Shown: positions 53,187 to 62,046 of the stretch, piece by piece
How positions within the stretch are numbered: the stretch's first letter is position 1
How the letters are laid out: every line of letters begins with the position of its first letter
DNA from: WHSO01 sp963732875
GTDB lineage: Bacteria > Pseudomonadota > Alphaproteobacteria > SMXQ01
Reading direction: 5' to 3'
Assembly: GCA_963732875.1 (NCBI GenBank)
Contig: CAVTBD010000002.1
Coordinates: 1,798,001 to 1,862,000 of the forward strand
Length of the DNA stretch: 64,000 nucleotides
Position numbers and translations under genes: made by a program
Notes under the pieces: generated by a model
Told to the model about the DNA's origin: nothing
Seen by the model: the letters and a program-made list of their open reading frames with translations, nothing else
Database searches by the model: none

Positions 53187-53930
53187 ATGAGCTATTCCGA
53201 GATCGCGCCGCGTGCCCGGCTGGGCGTCATCATCCCGTCGTCGAACCGCATGGCGGAGCCGAACTTCCAGCGCTTCGCGCCCGAGGGCGTGGTCCCCCAT
53301 TTCATGCGCCTGCGCATGTCGGGGACGCACCGCAAGGGGTTCGACGACCTTATCCCCCAGGTGGAGACGGCGGCCGCCGTGCTCGGCGACGCCAAATGCG
53401 ACGTGGTCATGCTGCAGTGCACCGGCACTTCCATGTCGGGGGGCTACGGCGGCGAGCGCGACATCATGGCCGCGATCGAGCGCGCGACCGGCCGGCCCGG
53501 CCTCGCCACCGCCAAATGCCTGATGGATGCCCTGGAACGGCTGGGGGTGCGCCGCCTCGTATTCATCTCCGAGAACGACGGCGCGGGCTACGACGAGAAG
53601 CGCGACTTCATGGTCGACGCCGGCTACGACATCGTCGGCGGCATCGGCGCCGGGCTCAAGAGCGACCAGGCCTGCGTCACCCCGCCCGCGTTCTGGCGCG
53701 ACCTCGCCCATGCCCACCGCAACGACGACGCCGACGCCTATTTCATCAGCTGCGCCAACATCACCGCCATCGAGACGATCGAGACGCTGGAAAGCGAGCT
53801 CGGCCGGCCGGTACTCACCAGCAACCAGGTGGCCCTGTGGCGCGCCCTGCGTGCGGCGGGAATCGACGATACCCTGCCGGGCCTCGGCCAACTCGGGCGC
53901 CTCGACGTGGCCGAGGCGGTCGGCGCCTAG
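53187..53930 (+). CDS. Maleate isomerase/arylmalonate decarboxylase-like (Asp/Glu racemase superfamily)
   Basis: A 247-residue enzyme of the Asp/Glu racemase superfamily. Two catalytic-type cysteines are visible in MLQCTGTSMSGG near residue 78 and FISCANITAIETI near 190, the pattern of maleate isomerase and arylmalonate decarboxylase. It would act on a small dicarboxylic acid, which fits the binding-protein gene upstream. ATG follows AGAAAGGCGG. It converges with the DUF427 gene 10 bases later. Confidence 0.85.
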   Translation: MSYSEIAPRARLGVIIPSSNRMAEPNFQRFAPEGVVPHFMRLRMSGTHRKGFDDLIPQVETAAAVLGDAKCDVVMLQCTGTSMSGGYGGERDIMAAIERATGRPGLATAKCLMDALERLGVRRLVFISENDGAGYDEKRDFMVDAGYDIVGGIGAGLKSDQACVTPPAFWRDLAHAHRNDDADAYFISCANITAIETIETLESELGRPVLTSNQVALWRALRAAGIDDTLPGLGQLGRLDVAEAVGA

Positions 53931-53940
53931 GCTATAGGCC

Positions 53941-54751
53941 TCAGTCGCGCGACCACTTGGTCCTGACCTTCGGCAACAACTCGCCGTCGACGATCACGTC
54001 GTCGACCCGCTCGTTGAAGAAGCAGATCAGGCCCTTGATCCTGGGGCATTCCGCGATCGGTTCGGGATAGCTCCAGGCGATGTCGTCGAGCAGCTTGTCG
54101 CCGATGCGCGCCGAGAAGTAGATCGCGTCGCCCTTGTAGGGGCAGGTCGAGCGGGTCTCGGACGGCACCAGCAGGTCCATCCGGACATCCTCGGCCGGGA
54201 TGTAGTAGCGCGTCGGAAGCCCGGTCTCGAACAGGAAGCGCGCGTTGGTGGTACGCGCCAGCTCGGTGCCCGCCAGCTTGATGCATACCTCGCGGTGGCT
54301 CAGGCACACGTCGACGCGCTTGAACGGGTCGCGCGCGTGCTTGAACACCTGCTCGTCCTCTTCCAGCCATTTATCCATGCGGTCCCAGTAGAACGCGACA
54401 TGGTCCTTGAAGTACGCCGCCTGGGGATAGGGGTCGTCGTAGCTCCACACCGCGTTCTCGGCGGTCTTGTCGCCCACCGTGAGGGTGTAATAGCTGGCAT
54501 GGCCCTTCCACGGACAGTGGCTGTGGTGGTCGGTGCGCGCCATCAGGTCCATGCGCACGTCGGCCTTGGGGAAGTAGTAGACCGGCACGTGGTTGGGCTC
54601 GCGCAGCATCATGACATGGGTCGAATTCGGCGACGGTCTCGCCGCCGAACCGCACGCGCACGCGCCTCGGGCTCGCCACGAACTCCATGCCGAAGTCGGG
54701 ATTCTCGAGCCACTTGTTGCGATAGACCTTGGCGGGGGCGACGTCGGACAT
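53941..54751 (-). pseudogene. Tandem DUF427 protein with a frameshift
   Basis: A protein with two DUF427 domains: the first around FGGETVAEF and HVPVYYFPKADVRMDL and the second around GTELARTTNARFLFETGLPTRYYIP. DUF427 proteins are small beta-rich proteins of unknown function, usually single- or double-domain. The N-terminus (MSDVAPAKVYRNKWLEN) is in one frame to about 54625; after GAATTC at 54623-54628 the rest is in another frame. The span is 3n+1 bases. Deleting one A would restore VADSTHVM and a 269-residue protein. Confidence 0.8.
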
Positions 54752-54862
54752 GGTTTCCTCCCTAGGATGGCTGGCCTTGGATAGCCGGTCCGGAATGCTA
54801 GGCCATTCCAGGCCGGGATGCCAAACTGCGGTATCGGGCCCCATCCGGCGCCCATTAAACGG

Positions 54863-55801
54863 TCAGTTCAGCCGAGCGGTGCTATCCGATGGCGGCCGGC
54901 GCGACCACAGACCGGCCAGGGCGGCACCCGACAGGTTGTGCCACACGCTGAACAGGGCGCCCGGCAGGGCCGCGGCGGCCGAGAAGAACTGGGTCGCCAG
55001 CGCCACGCCGAGGCCGGAATTCTGCATCCCCACCTCGATCGCCACGGTGCGGGCGAAGCGGGTGTCGTAGCCCATCAGCCGCGGCACGCCGTAGCCGGCG
55101 GCGAGGCCGATGCCGTTGTGCAGCACCACGGCCAAGGCCAGCGGCCACACCAGGCCGCTGGCCCGCCCGGCATTGAGCGCGACGACGATGGCGATAATGG
55201 CGACGATCGCGGCCACCGAGAGCAGCGGGAACACGTCGGTCAGCCGGCCGAGCCTGTCGCCCAGCAGGCGGTTGAGGACGACGCCCGCGACCACCGGCCC
55301 GACGATCACCTTGAGGATGGTGAGCAGCATGGCGACCACCGGCACCGGCACGGTCTGGCCGATATAGAGCCAGGTGAGTGCCGGGGTCAGGACCACCGCC
55401 AGCAGCGTCGAGACCGTGGTGAGCGTGATGGAAAGCGCTACGTCGCCGCGCGCGAGGTAGCAGATGACATTGGAGGCGGTGCCGCCCGGGCACGCGCCCA
55501 CCAGCACCATGCCCACCAGGAAGTCGCGCGGCAGGCCGAGCCCGAGGCTCACCACCCATCCCGCCAGCGGCATGACGCCGAACTGCAGCACGGTACCGAG
55601 CGCGACCCGGCCCGGGCGCCGGGCCACGGCGGCGAAGTCGCGCGGCGCGAGCGTGAGGCCCATGCCGAACATGACGAGGCCGAGCAGCGGCACGATCGCC
55701 GACCGCCCGGCAGCGATCGCCTCGGGCCACAGGAACGCCGCGCCCACGCCGAGCAGCGCCCACAGCGGAAACAGCGTCGTCAGGAAAACCGCAAGCCTCA
55801 T
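54863..55801 (-). CDS. Bile acid:sodium symporter (BASS) family transporter
   Basis: A 312-residue transporter with about ten membrane segments. The BASS motif regions include VGACPGGTASNVICYLARGD near residue 102 and TVAIEVGMQNSGLGVALATQF near 252. Sodium-driven uptake of an organic anion is expected. It is divergent from a DUF5996 gene. Confidence 0.9.
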   Translation of the reverse strand: MRLAVFLTTLFPLWALLGVGAAFLWPEAIAAGRSAIVPLLGLVMFGMGLTLAPRDFAAVARRPGRVALGTVLQFGVMPLAGWVVSLGLGLPRDFLVGMVLVGACPGGTASNVICYLARGDVALSITLTTVSTLLAVVLTPALTWLYIGQTVPVPVVAMLLTILKVIVGPVVAGVVLNRLLGDRLGRLTDVFPLLSVAAIVAIIAIVVALNAGRASGLVWPLALAVVLHNGIGLAAGYGVPRLMGYDTRFARTVAIEVGMQNSGLGVALATQFFSAAAALPGALFSVWHNLSGAALAGLWSRRPPSDSTARLN

Positions 55802-55937
55802 CCCGTCCCCCCTCGATTGATGTACGCCCGTGCCAATCTAGCGGGATCAGGCCGGGCGATCACGACTCCGTTGACGGCAGGGCCATCGACCGCAAGGCCG
55901 TTGCCGACGCCGTCCGGCCGGTGGATAGTCCTCAGTC

Positions 55938-56891
55938 ATGCAGCGTCCCCCTGACGATCCGGACTGGCCCGACCTGCCCTACGCCGCCTGGCGCGAGAGC
56001 TGCGAGACGCTGCATCTCTGGACTCAGATCGTCGGCAAGGTCCGCCTCGCCCTGACGCCCTGGCTCAACCATTCCTGGCACGTCGCGCTCTACGTGACCG
56101 GGCGCGGCCTGACCACTTCGCCGATCCCCTACGGCGCGCGCACGTTCCAGATCGACTTCGACTTCATCGACCACGTGCTGCGGATTGCCGCCAGCGACGG
56201 GCGCCACCGCGACCTCGCGCTCCGCCCGATGGCGGTGGCGGACTTCCGTGCGGAAGTCCTCAGGATGCTCGACGACCTCGGCATTGCGGTGCGGATCAGC
56301 GACATGCCGAACGAGATCGCCGACCCGATCCGCTTCAGCGAAGACCGGCGCCACGCGAGCTACCAGCCGGACTACGTGCGCCGCTTCTGGTCGATCCTGC
56401 GCAGCAGCGACCGCGTGCTCAAGCTGTTCCGTACCGGGTTCCTCGGCAAGTGCAGCCCGGTCCACTTCTTCTGGGGCAGCTTCGACCTTGCCGTGACGCG
56501 CTTCTCCGGACGGCGCGCGCCACCCCATCCCGGCGGCGTGCCCCATCTCCCCGACGCGGTGGCGCGCGAGGCCTATTCCCACGAGGTCAGCAGCGCCGGC
56601 TTCTGGCCCGGCGGCGGCGCGATCGACTTTCCGGCGTTCTATGCCTACGCCTATCCCGCGCCCGACGGCTTTCGCGCCGCCGCCGTAAAGCCGGACGCGG
56701 CGTTCTTCAGCGAGGCCCTCGGCGAGTTCATCCTGCCCTACGACGCGGTACGCCTGGCGTCATCGCCCGACGACACCCTGCTGGATTTCCTGCAAAGCAC
56801 TTATGAGGCCGCGGCGAACGGCGCCGGCTGGGACCGCGCCGCCCTCGATTGCGCCCAAGGAATGCCGTATGTTCCGCGCAAGGTACCCTGA
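55938..56891 (+). CDS. DUF5996 family protein
   Basis: A 317-residue protein matching DUF5996: LPYAAWRESCETLHLWTQIVGKVRLAL near the N-terminus, SWHVALYVTGRGLTTSPIPYG, and LKLFRTGFLGKCSPVHFFWGSFDLA. No catalytic motif or membrane segment is recognised and the function is unknown. The ATG at 55938 is at the edge of the family N-terminus. It stands alone between divergent and convergent neighbours. Confidence 0.85.
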   Translation: MQRPPDDPDWPDLPYAAWRESCETLHLWTQIVGKVRLALTPWLNHSWHVALYVTGRGLTTSPIPYGARTFQIDFDFIDHVLRIAASDGRHRDLALRPMAVADFRAEVLRMLDDLGIAVRISDMPNEIADPIRFSEDRRHASYQPDYVRRFWSILRSSDRVLKLFRTGFLGKCSPVHFFWGSFDLAVTRFSGRRAPPHPGGVPHLPDAVAREAYSHEVSSAGFWPGGGAIDFPAFYAYAYPAPDGFRAAAVKPDAAFFSEALGEFILPYDAVRLASSPDDTLLDFLQSTYEAAANGAGWDRAALDCAQGMPYVPRKVP

Positions 56892-57131
56892 ACGCCCGTC
56901 CCTTTGCGGTTCGTCCGCACACGATCGTCTGCCCCACCTAATTCAGGCCCCGACCATGACGCGAAAGCGCCCGCCATAAATCCGCTACTGCGACTAAGGA
57001 TATTCCCTTATTCCATGAGCGCCCCACCATACTTAACTTGAGCGACAGTCCCGTCGATCCGGGTCATTTGCCGAACAACCGGCAAAAGCCGGCCTCCTTC
57101 GAGGCCAGCGGGTGTTTTCAGGATATTTGAA

Positions 57132-57537
57132 TTGGAACAGAACCCGAAAGTTTCCTCGTCCGCGCGATGCCCGCCGGTCATTTTCGTCCTCGACGACGAC
57201 GCCGCCATTCGCGAACTCGATCCACATGCTTCTGGAAATGGGAAACTATCGGGTAAGCACCTTCGAATCCGTCGCGCAGTTCATGGCGGCCTTTTCGCAA
57301 GCGAGCAAACTTCCGGCATGCGTGCTTCTCGACGTGCACCTGCCGGACGGCAACGGGCTGGCCGTGAGCGCCCGCCTGACTGCCGCATGCCCCGGCCTCC
57401 CGGTCATCCTGATGAGCGGCCGGAACAACGGCACCCTCGACGCGGAAGCCCTTACCGCCGGCGCGCGGCAATTCCTGGAAAAGCCCGTCAGCCACATCGA
57501 GCTGTTCGGGGCGATCTCGCGCGCCCTCGGCCTCTAA
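57132..57537 (+). pseudogene. Receiver-domain (CheY/FixJ-like) protein with a frameshift
   Basis: A short receiver-only response regulator. The N-terminal VIFVLDDDAAIRE frame runs to about 57212; HMLLEMGNYRVSTFESV and VLLDVHLPDGNGLAV (phospho-Asp), LMSGRNNG and FLEKPVS are in the next frame. One extra base lies in GAACTCGATCC near 57210-57216; removing it would restore about 134 residues. The only plausible start is TTG at 57132, preceded by AGGA. It would be a partner for a kinase such as the FixL-like protein at 62,967, but this is inferred. Confidence 0.78.
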
Positions 57538-57653
57538 CCGCCCCTCTACCCCCACCTGCGTACCGGCGTACTGCACCTCCATCGAGGTACGTACTGCTAC
57601 GTACGAGCTATTCCGAATTTTTCCCGCGGATCGCGAATGCGATTGTTTCGCTC

Positions 57654-57678
57654 GGAAACGGCGGCATGACACGCCGTT
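57654..57678 (+). promoter_or_regulatory. Weak EcfG-like promoter upstream of glgA
   Basis: GGAAA (one base off GGAAC), 16 bases, then CGTT at 57675-57678 lie 37 bases before the chosen glycogen synthase start. It is suggestive only. Confidence 0.35.
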
Positions 57679-57714
57679 CGCGATTCAGGCCAGATGAAAA
57701 AAAGGGAAATCCAG

Positions 57715-59229
57715 ATGGGACGGCACGCGATCCAGTTCGTGGCTTCGGAGATTTTTCCGCTTGCCAAGACCGGAGGGCTCGCCGACGTCTGCGCTGCCCT
57801 GCCCGCGGCGCTGGCGCGTCTCGGCGCCGATGTCCGGCTCCTGATGCCGGGCTATGAGGAGGCGCTCGACCGCGCCGAGAGGCCGAGAACGGCCGGCACC
57901 CTTCACGATATCCTCGGCTACGACACGGTTCGCATCGTCAACGCGCGGATGCCCGACAGCGGACTCCCCGTCAGCCTGATCGACGTCCCCGAGCTCTACC
58001 GTGACGGCGGCGGGCTGTACCAGAACGCCGACGGCAGCGACCGCCATAACAACGCGCTTCGCTTCGGCATGCTGAGCCACGCCGCCGCCCGGATTGCCGC
58101 CGGCCAGGCCGGGACGGCGTGGCGGCCCGACGTGATCCACTGCCACGACTGGCATACCGGCCTCGTGCCGCTGCTGCTGCGCGACCTGTGCGATGACGAA
58201 GCGCGGCCCGCGACGGTGTTCACGATCCACAACATGGCGTTCCAGGGATTGTTCCCATGGGGCTCGCTGGACGAGCTTCAGCTTCCCGCGAGCGACGGCC
58301 TGCACAGTGGCATCGAGTTTTACGGCCAGGTGAGCTTTCTCAAGGCCGGTCTCCGGTTTTCCGATTTTCTCACCACCGTCAGCCGAACCTACGCCAGCGA
58401 GATCCGGACCCCCGACTACGGCTGCGGGATGGAGACCGTGGTCGAGGAACGACGCGACCGGCTGGCCGGCATCGTGAACGGGATCGACGCGGGCTTCTGG
58501 AATCCCGCCGACAGTCCTTGGGTCGCGGCCAACTACACGCACCACAATATGTCCGGCAAGCGCCGCTGCAAGCGCGCGCTGCAGCACGAGCTCGGCCTCG
58601 TCGAGGACGACGACGCACCATTGCTGGTCTTCATCGGCCGCCTGACCACGCAGAAGATGGCCGACATCGTGCGCGACGCCCTGCCGGCGCTTCTCCGGCG
58701 CGATGGCGCCCTCCAGTTCGCCCTTCTGGGACAGGGAGATCGCGCGCTCGAGCAGGATTTCACGGCCCTCGCCCAGGCCTTCCCGGGCCGCGTATCGGCA
58801 CAGATCGGCTATTCCGAGGCGCGCGCCCACCGGCTTCACGCCGGCGGCGACATCCTGGTCCACGGCTCGCGCTTCGAGCCGTGCGGGCTGACGCAGCTCT
58901 ATGCCATGCGGTTCGGCACGATCCCCGTGGTGAGCTCGGTGGGCGGCCTCGCCGATACGGTGGTGGATGCGACCGAGACGACGCTCGCCAACGGCACCGC
59001 GACCGGCGTGTGCTTCGAGCCGCCGACCGCCGAGGCGCTGCTGGCCGCGCTCGGGCGTGCCGTCGCGCTCTATCGGCAACCCCTGGTCTGGCGGCGCCTC
59101 CGGACGACAGCGATGGCTTGCGACTTCAGTTGGGAACGCTCGGCGCGCGAGTACCTCGACATCTACCAACGGCTCGTACCGCCGGGCGGTAATGCCCTTG
59201 CCAATGCGGAGATCAGGGAAATCGCCTGA
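57715..59229 (+). CDS. glgA: Glycogen synthase
   Basis: A 504-residue ADP-glucose glycosyltransferase (GT5). The ADP-glucose-binding KTGGLADV motif is near residue 18 and a second glycosyltransferase region near FEPCGLTQLYAMRFGTIPVV at about 390. It elongates alpha-1,4-glucan for glycogen storage. ATG 57715 follows AAAGGGAAATCCAG; an ATG seven codons earlier (57694) is also open. No other glycogen genes are in the window. A neighbouring stress group (DUF2934, Hsp20, UspA) follows, so it may belong to stationary-phase storage. Confidence 0.93.
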   Translation: MGRHAIQFVASEIFPLAKTGGLADVCAALPAALARLGADVRLLMPGYEEALDRAERPRTAGTLHDILGYDTVRIVNARMPDSGLPVSLIDVPELYRDGGGLYQNADGSDRHNNALRFGMLSHAAARIAAGQAGTAWRPDVIHCHDWHTGLVPLLLRDLCDDEARPATVFTIHNMAFQGLFPWGSLDELQLPASDGLHSGIEFYGQVSFLKAGLRFSDFLTTVSRTYASEIRTPDYGCGMETVVEERRDRLAGIVNGIDAGFWNPADSPWVAANYTHHNMSGKRRCKRALQHELGLVEDDDAPLLVFIGRLTTQKMADIVRDALPALLRRDGALQFALLGQGDRALEQDFTALAQAFPGRVSAQIGYSEARAHRLHAGGDILVHGSRFEPCGLTQLYAMRFGTIPVVSSVGGLADTVVDATETTLANGTATGVCFEPPTAEALLAALGRAVALYRQPLVWRRLRTTAMACDFSWERSAREYLDIYQRLVPPGGNALANAEIREIA

Positions 59230-59290
59230 CGCCGCGGGTGTGACATCAGGCACACGACACGCGTACCCACGATTTACGATGGAGGAGAAC

Positions 59291-59617
59291 ATGCAGCAAC
59301 AGATCAGCACCGAACAACTGATTCGCGAGCGCGCCTACGCGATCTGGGAGCAGGAAGGCTACCCCGCGGGACGCGATCTCGAACACTGGATCGCCGCGGA
59401 ACGGGAAATCCAGGCGGACGAAGGCTTCGCCCGGGTAAAAGCCCGCGTCAAATCGGCCAAGGCCCGGGGCGCCGAGACGGCGGCGCTCAGCCGCAAGGCA
59501 CCACCGGTACCGGCCGTCCGTGCCGCCGGCACGCCATCCAGCAAGTCGGCGTCCCTGAACGCCGGCAAGAAGCTGCCGCCCCAGGGCCGCGACAAGCACG
59601 CGCCTTCCCGAGGCTGA
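59291..59617 (+). CDS. DUF2934 domain protein
   Basis: A 108-residue protein with the DUF2934 core (IRERAYAIWEQEGYPAGRDLEHWIAAEREI, about residues 10-40) followed by a Lys/Ala/Pro-rich low-complexity tail. The function is unknown; the family is common in soil bacteria and stress islands. ATG at 59291 follows GGAGGAGAAC; an in-frame ATG at 59279 is also possible. It stands between glgA and Hsp20. Confidence 0.85.
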   Translation: MQQQISTEQLIRERAYAIWEQEGYPAGRDLEHWIAAEREIQADEGFARVKARVKSAKARGAETAALSRKAPPVPAVRAAGTPSSKSASLNAGKKLPPQGRDKHAPSRG

Positions 59618-59655
59618 AACCAATCCTGTCCAACTTCAGACGAAGGAGACCCACC

Positions 59656-60207
59656 ATGGCACAACAGTCAGCTACCAGCACTTCCGGCAAGGGAACCAAG
59701 GACGTCGTCAAGACGCCTGCACCCGGCGGCACCGAGCCCTCCTGGGGTCTGCCCCTCACCTCACTGCGCCACGAGATCGACCATCTGTTCGACGACTTCA
59801 TGTCGGGGTGGCCGTTCCGGAGCCGCGACGTCGGCGCCCGCGCCTGGGACCGCCTGCCGGCGGCCTTCCGGTCGGCCACGCCCGCCGCGGACGTGGTGGA
59901 GAACGGCAAGGCGTTCGTGATCTCCCTCGACCTGCCCGGGATCGAGGAAAAGGACATCCAGGTCAGCGTGTCCGACGACGTGCTCACCGTCAGGGCGGAA
60001 GCCGGCGAGGAGCACAAGGAGGAAAAGGAGAACTATTTCCTATCGGAACGCCAGCACGGCGCCCTGCAGCGCGCCTTCCAGCTACCGGCGGGTGTCGATG
60101 CCGACAAGATCGACGCCAGCTACCACGAGGGCGTCCTCAGGATCACTCTGCCGAAATCGGCGGAGGCGCAGAGCAAGGAGCGCAAGATCCAGGTGAAGGG
60201 CGCCTGA
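59656..60207 (+). CDS. Small heat shock protein (Hsp20/alpha-crystallin family)
   Basis: A 183-residue ATP-independent chaperone. The alpha-crystallin domain covers roughly 70-175, with ADVVENGKAFVISLDLPGIEEKDI, LSERQHGALQRAFQLP and the GVLRITLPK motif; the IQV-type C-terminus ERKIQVKGA is present. The N-terminus is flexible. AAGGAGACCCACC precedes ATG. It is part of the DUF2934-Hsp20-UspA group and probably binds unfolded proteins under stress. Confidence 0.93.
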   Translation: MAQQSATSTSGKGTKDVVKTPAPGGTEPSWGLPLTSLRHEIDHLFDDFMSGWPFRSRDVGARAWDRLPAAFRSATPAADVVENGKAFVISLDLPGIEEKDIQVSVSDDVLTVRAEAGEEHKEEKENYFLSERQHGALQRAFQLPAGVDADKIDASYHEGVLRITLPKSAEAQSKERKIQVKGA

Positions 60208-60309
60208 CCCCCAATCCGGCGGGCCGGCCCGGCCGCGACCATCGAACGACGACAAGCACGAGCCGCGGCCGGCCCATCCGGGTCCGGCGCCTCGAACATG
60301 GAGACCCGT

Positions 60310-60837
60310 ATGTTCAAGAATATCCTTCTCGCCACCGACGGCTCGAAGCATGCCAAGAAGGCCGCCGCCATCGCCGCTGATCTGGCCGCGACCTATCGCG
60401 CCCGGTTGACGCTGGTGAGCGTGTCTTCGCTTGCGCTGACGGCGGACGAGGTCGAGCGCATGCCCCAGGCGAAGCGCTTTCCCAAAGAGGTCAAGAACGA
60501 GATCAAGGGCCTGCGCAACGTGCTCGCCAACGTGGCGATGAGCGACGACTTGACCTACCCCAACGTGCCGGCGCCCACCGCCGCCCTGACCGCTCTCGCC
60601 AACGAGATCCTGAACGAGGCCGAAAGCGCGGCCCGGCGCCGCAAGGTAAAGACCGTCACGCGCGTGCCGATGACCGGCAATCCCGCCGACCGCATCCTGG
60701 AGCAGGCCGCCAAGATGAAGGCCGACCTCATCGTCATGGGAACCCGGGGCCTGTCGGACCTTGGCGGGCTGGTGATGGGCAGCGTGTCCCACAAGGTCAT
60801 CCATCACGCGAAATGCGCCTGCCTCACGGTGAAGTAG
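60310..60837 (+). CDS. Universal stress protein (UspA family)
   Basis: A 175-residue UspA-fold protein: NILLATDGSKHAKKAA at the N-terminus and GTRGLSDLGGLVMGSVSHKV near residue 150, the G-2x-G-9x-G-S ATP-binding loop. ATG at 60310 follows GGAGACCCG; an ATG at 60298 is in frame. It ends HHAKCACLTVK. It is downstream of Hsp20 and before the YeeE pair. Confidence 0.93.
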   Translation: MFKNILLATDGSKHAKKAAAIAADLAATYRARLTLVSVSSLALTADEVERMPQAKRFPKEVKNEIKGLRNVLANVAMSDDLTYPNVPAPTAALTALANEILNEAESAARRRKVKTVTRVPMTGNPADRILEQAAKMKADLIVMGTRGLSDLGGLVMGSVSHKVIHHAKCACLTVK

Positions 60838-60859
60838 GCGGGCAAGGAAGGAGACGGCA

Positions 60860-61387
60860 ATGGAAGCGATCTCGCTCCGCGACAAGGCATGGTCCCCCTA
60901 CGTGGCGGGAATCATCATCGGGCTTCTGCAAATTCCCGCGTTCGTGCTGATCGATACCGCGCTCGGCGCATCGTCGTCCTACGTCACGGTCGGCGCCCTG
61001 CTCGCGTCGGTGGTCGACCCGGCGGTCGGGCACATCAACTACATGGCCCAGCACATGGCCGCGACCGGGAAGAACTGGTGGCAGGTCGCTCTGGTCGTGG
61101 GCATCGCCGTCGGCGCCTTCCTGTCCATGCGCCTTTCGGGTGCGCGCCGCCAGGCGATCTCGCCGGTATGGCGCCGGGCGCTGGGCACGGCCTCGCCGGG
61201 CGTGCGCTACGCCGTCGCCTTTGTCGCCGGCTTCGTGATGCTGTTCGGCGCACGGATCGCGGACGGCTGCACCAGCGGCCACGGCCTGTCCGGCGTCGCA
61301 CAGCTCGCGGTCGGCTCCACCGTCGCCGTCGCCGCGATGTTCGCCGGCGGCATCGTCACGGCGCTCGGTCTGCTGCGTCGCATCTGA
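60860..61387 (+). CDS. YeeE/YedE-family membrane protein, first half
   Basis: A 175-residue membrane protein with about four to five helices and the family loop ADGCTSGHGLSG near residue 135. YeeE/YedE proteins transport thiosulfate-like sulphur compounds; the Cys of the loop is important in TsuA. ATG follows AAGGAGACGGC. It is paired with the next gene and both may assemble one transporter. Confidence 0.88.
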   Translation: MEAISLRDKAWSPYVAGIIIGLLQIPAFVLIDTALGASSSYVTVGALLASVVDPAVGHINYMAQHMAATGKNWWQVALVVGIAVGAFLSMRLSGARRQAISPVWRRALGTASPGVRYAVAFVAGFVMLFGARIADGCTSGHGLSGVAQLAVGSTVAVAAMFAGGIVTALGLLRRI

Positions 61388-61404
61388 ATATCGGGAGACC
61401 AGAC

Positions 61405-62034
61405 ATGTCCGTCTTCGAAGCAATGCTGATCGGCCTCACCATGGGAATCGTGTTCGGGTTCGCGCTCGAGAAGTCGCGCGTGTTCGAGCCCGGCATGATC
61501 GTGGGTCAGATGCAGCTGCGGAACTTCATCATGCTCAAGGTGTTCCTCACGGCGATCGCCACCGGCGCGGTGGTGCTCGCGGCCCTGCACGGGTTCGGGC
61601 TGGTGAAGCTCCATCCCAAGGGCGCCATCTTCGTTGCCGATATCGTCGGCGGGCTGCTGCTGGGCGTCGGCATCGCGCTTGCCGGGGCCTGCCCGGGCAC
61701 CGTCCTCGCCCAGGCCGGCGCCGGCTACCGCGATGCGCTGTTCACGGTAGTGGGCGGAATCGCCGGCGCGGTCGCTTTCGGATATGCCGAACCGGCCCTC
61801 CGGGCACCGCTCTCGGCACCCGACATGGGCAAGATCACCTTCGCCGATGTCGCCGGACTGCCCTACTGGCTGCTGGCGCTGGTCCTGGCGGCGATCCTCG
61901 CGGCGGTCCTTTACCGGCTCGAGGCCTGGCGCCCGTGGCGTGGCGAGCTGGGCAACGACGTCGACGGGGCCGACCTCATCGCCCCCGGCCGGGACACGCC
62001 GCCGCGCTCTGCACCCCATCAATCGAAAGCCTGA
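61405..62034 (+). CDS. YeeE/YedE-like (DUF6691) membrane protein, second half
   Basis: A 209-residue protein with about five hydrophobic segments and the matched loop AGACPGTVLAQAG near residue 91. It likely forms a sulphur-compound channel with its neighbour, 17 bases upstream. Two-gene versions of the family are common (PmpA/PmpB-type). ATG at 61405 follows GGGAGACCAG; the frame is open upstream as a shadow. The C-terminal 35 residues are polar. Confidence 0.88.
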   Translation: MSVFEAMLIGLTMGIVFGFALEKSRVFEPGMIVGQMQLRNFIMLKVFLTAIATGAVVLAALHGFGLVKLHPKGAIFVADIVGGLLLGVGIALAGACPGTVLAQAGAGYRDALFTVVGGIAGAVAFGYAEPALRAPLSAPDMGKITFADVAGLPYWLLALVLAAILAAVLYRLEAWRPWRGELGNDVDGADLIAPGRDTPPRSAPHQSKA

Positions 62035-62046
62035 AGGAGCATCCCC

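Noticed and set aside
55800..55940. TTGAT half-sites as FNR/FixK boxes
   Set aside because: No partner ATCAA at the required spacing is found there or in other gaps inspected.
60210..60300. GC-rich imperfect hairpin between Hsp20 and UspA genes
   Set aside because: The arms have mismatches and a long loop; GC-rich sequence alone could produce it.
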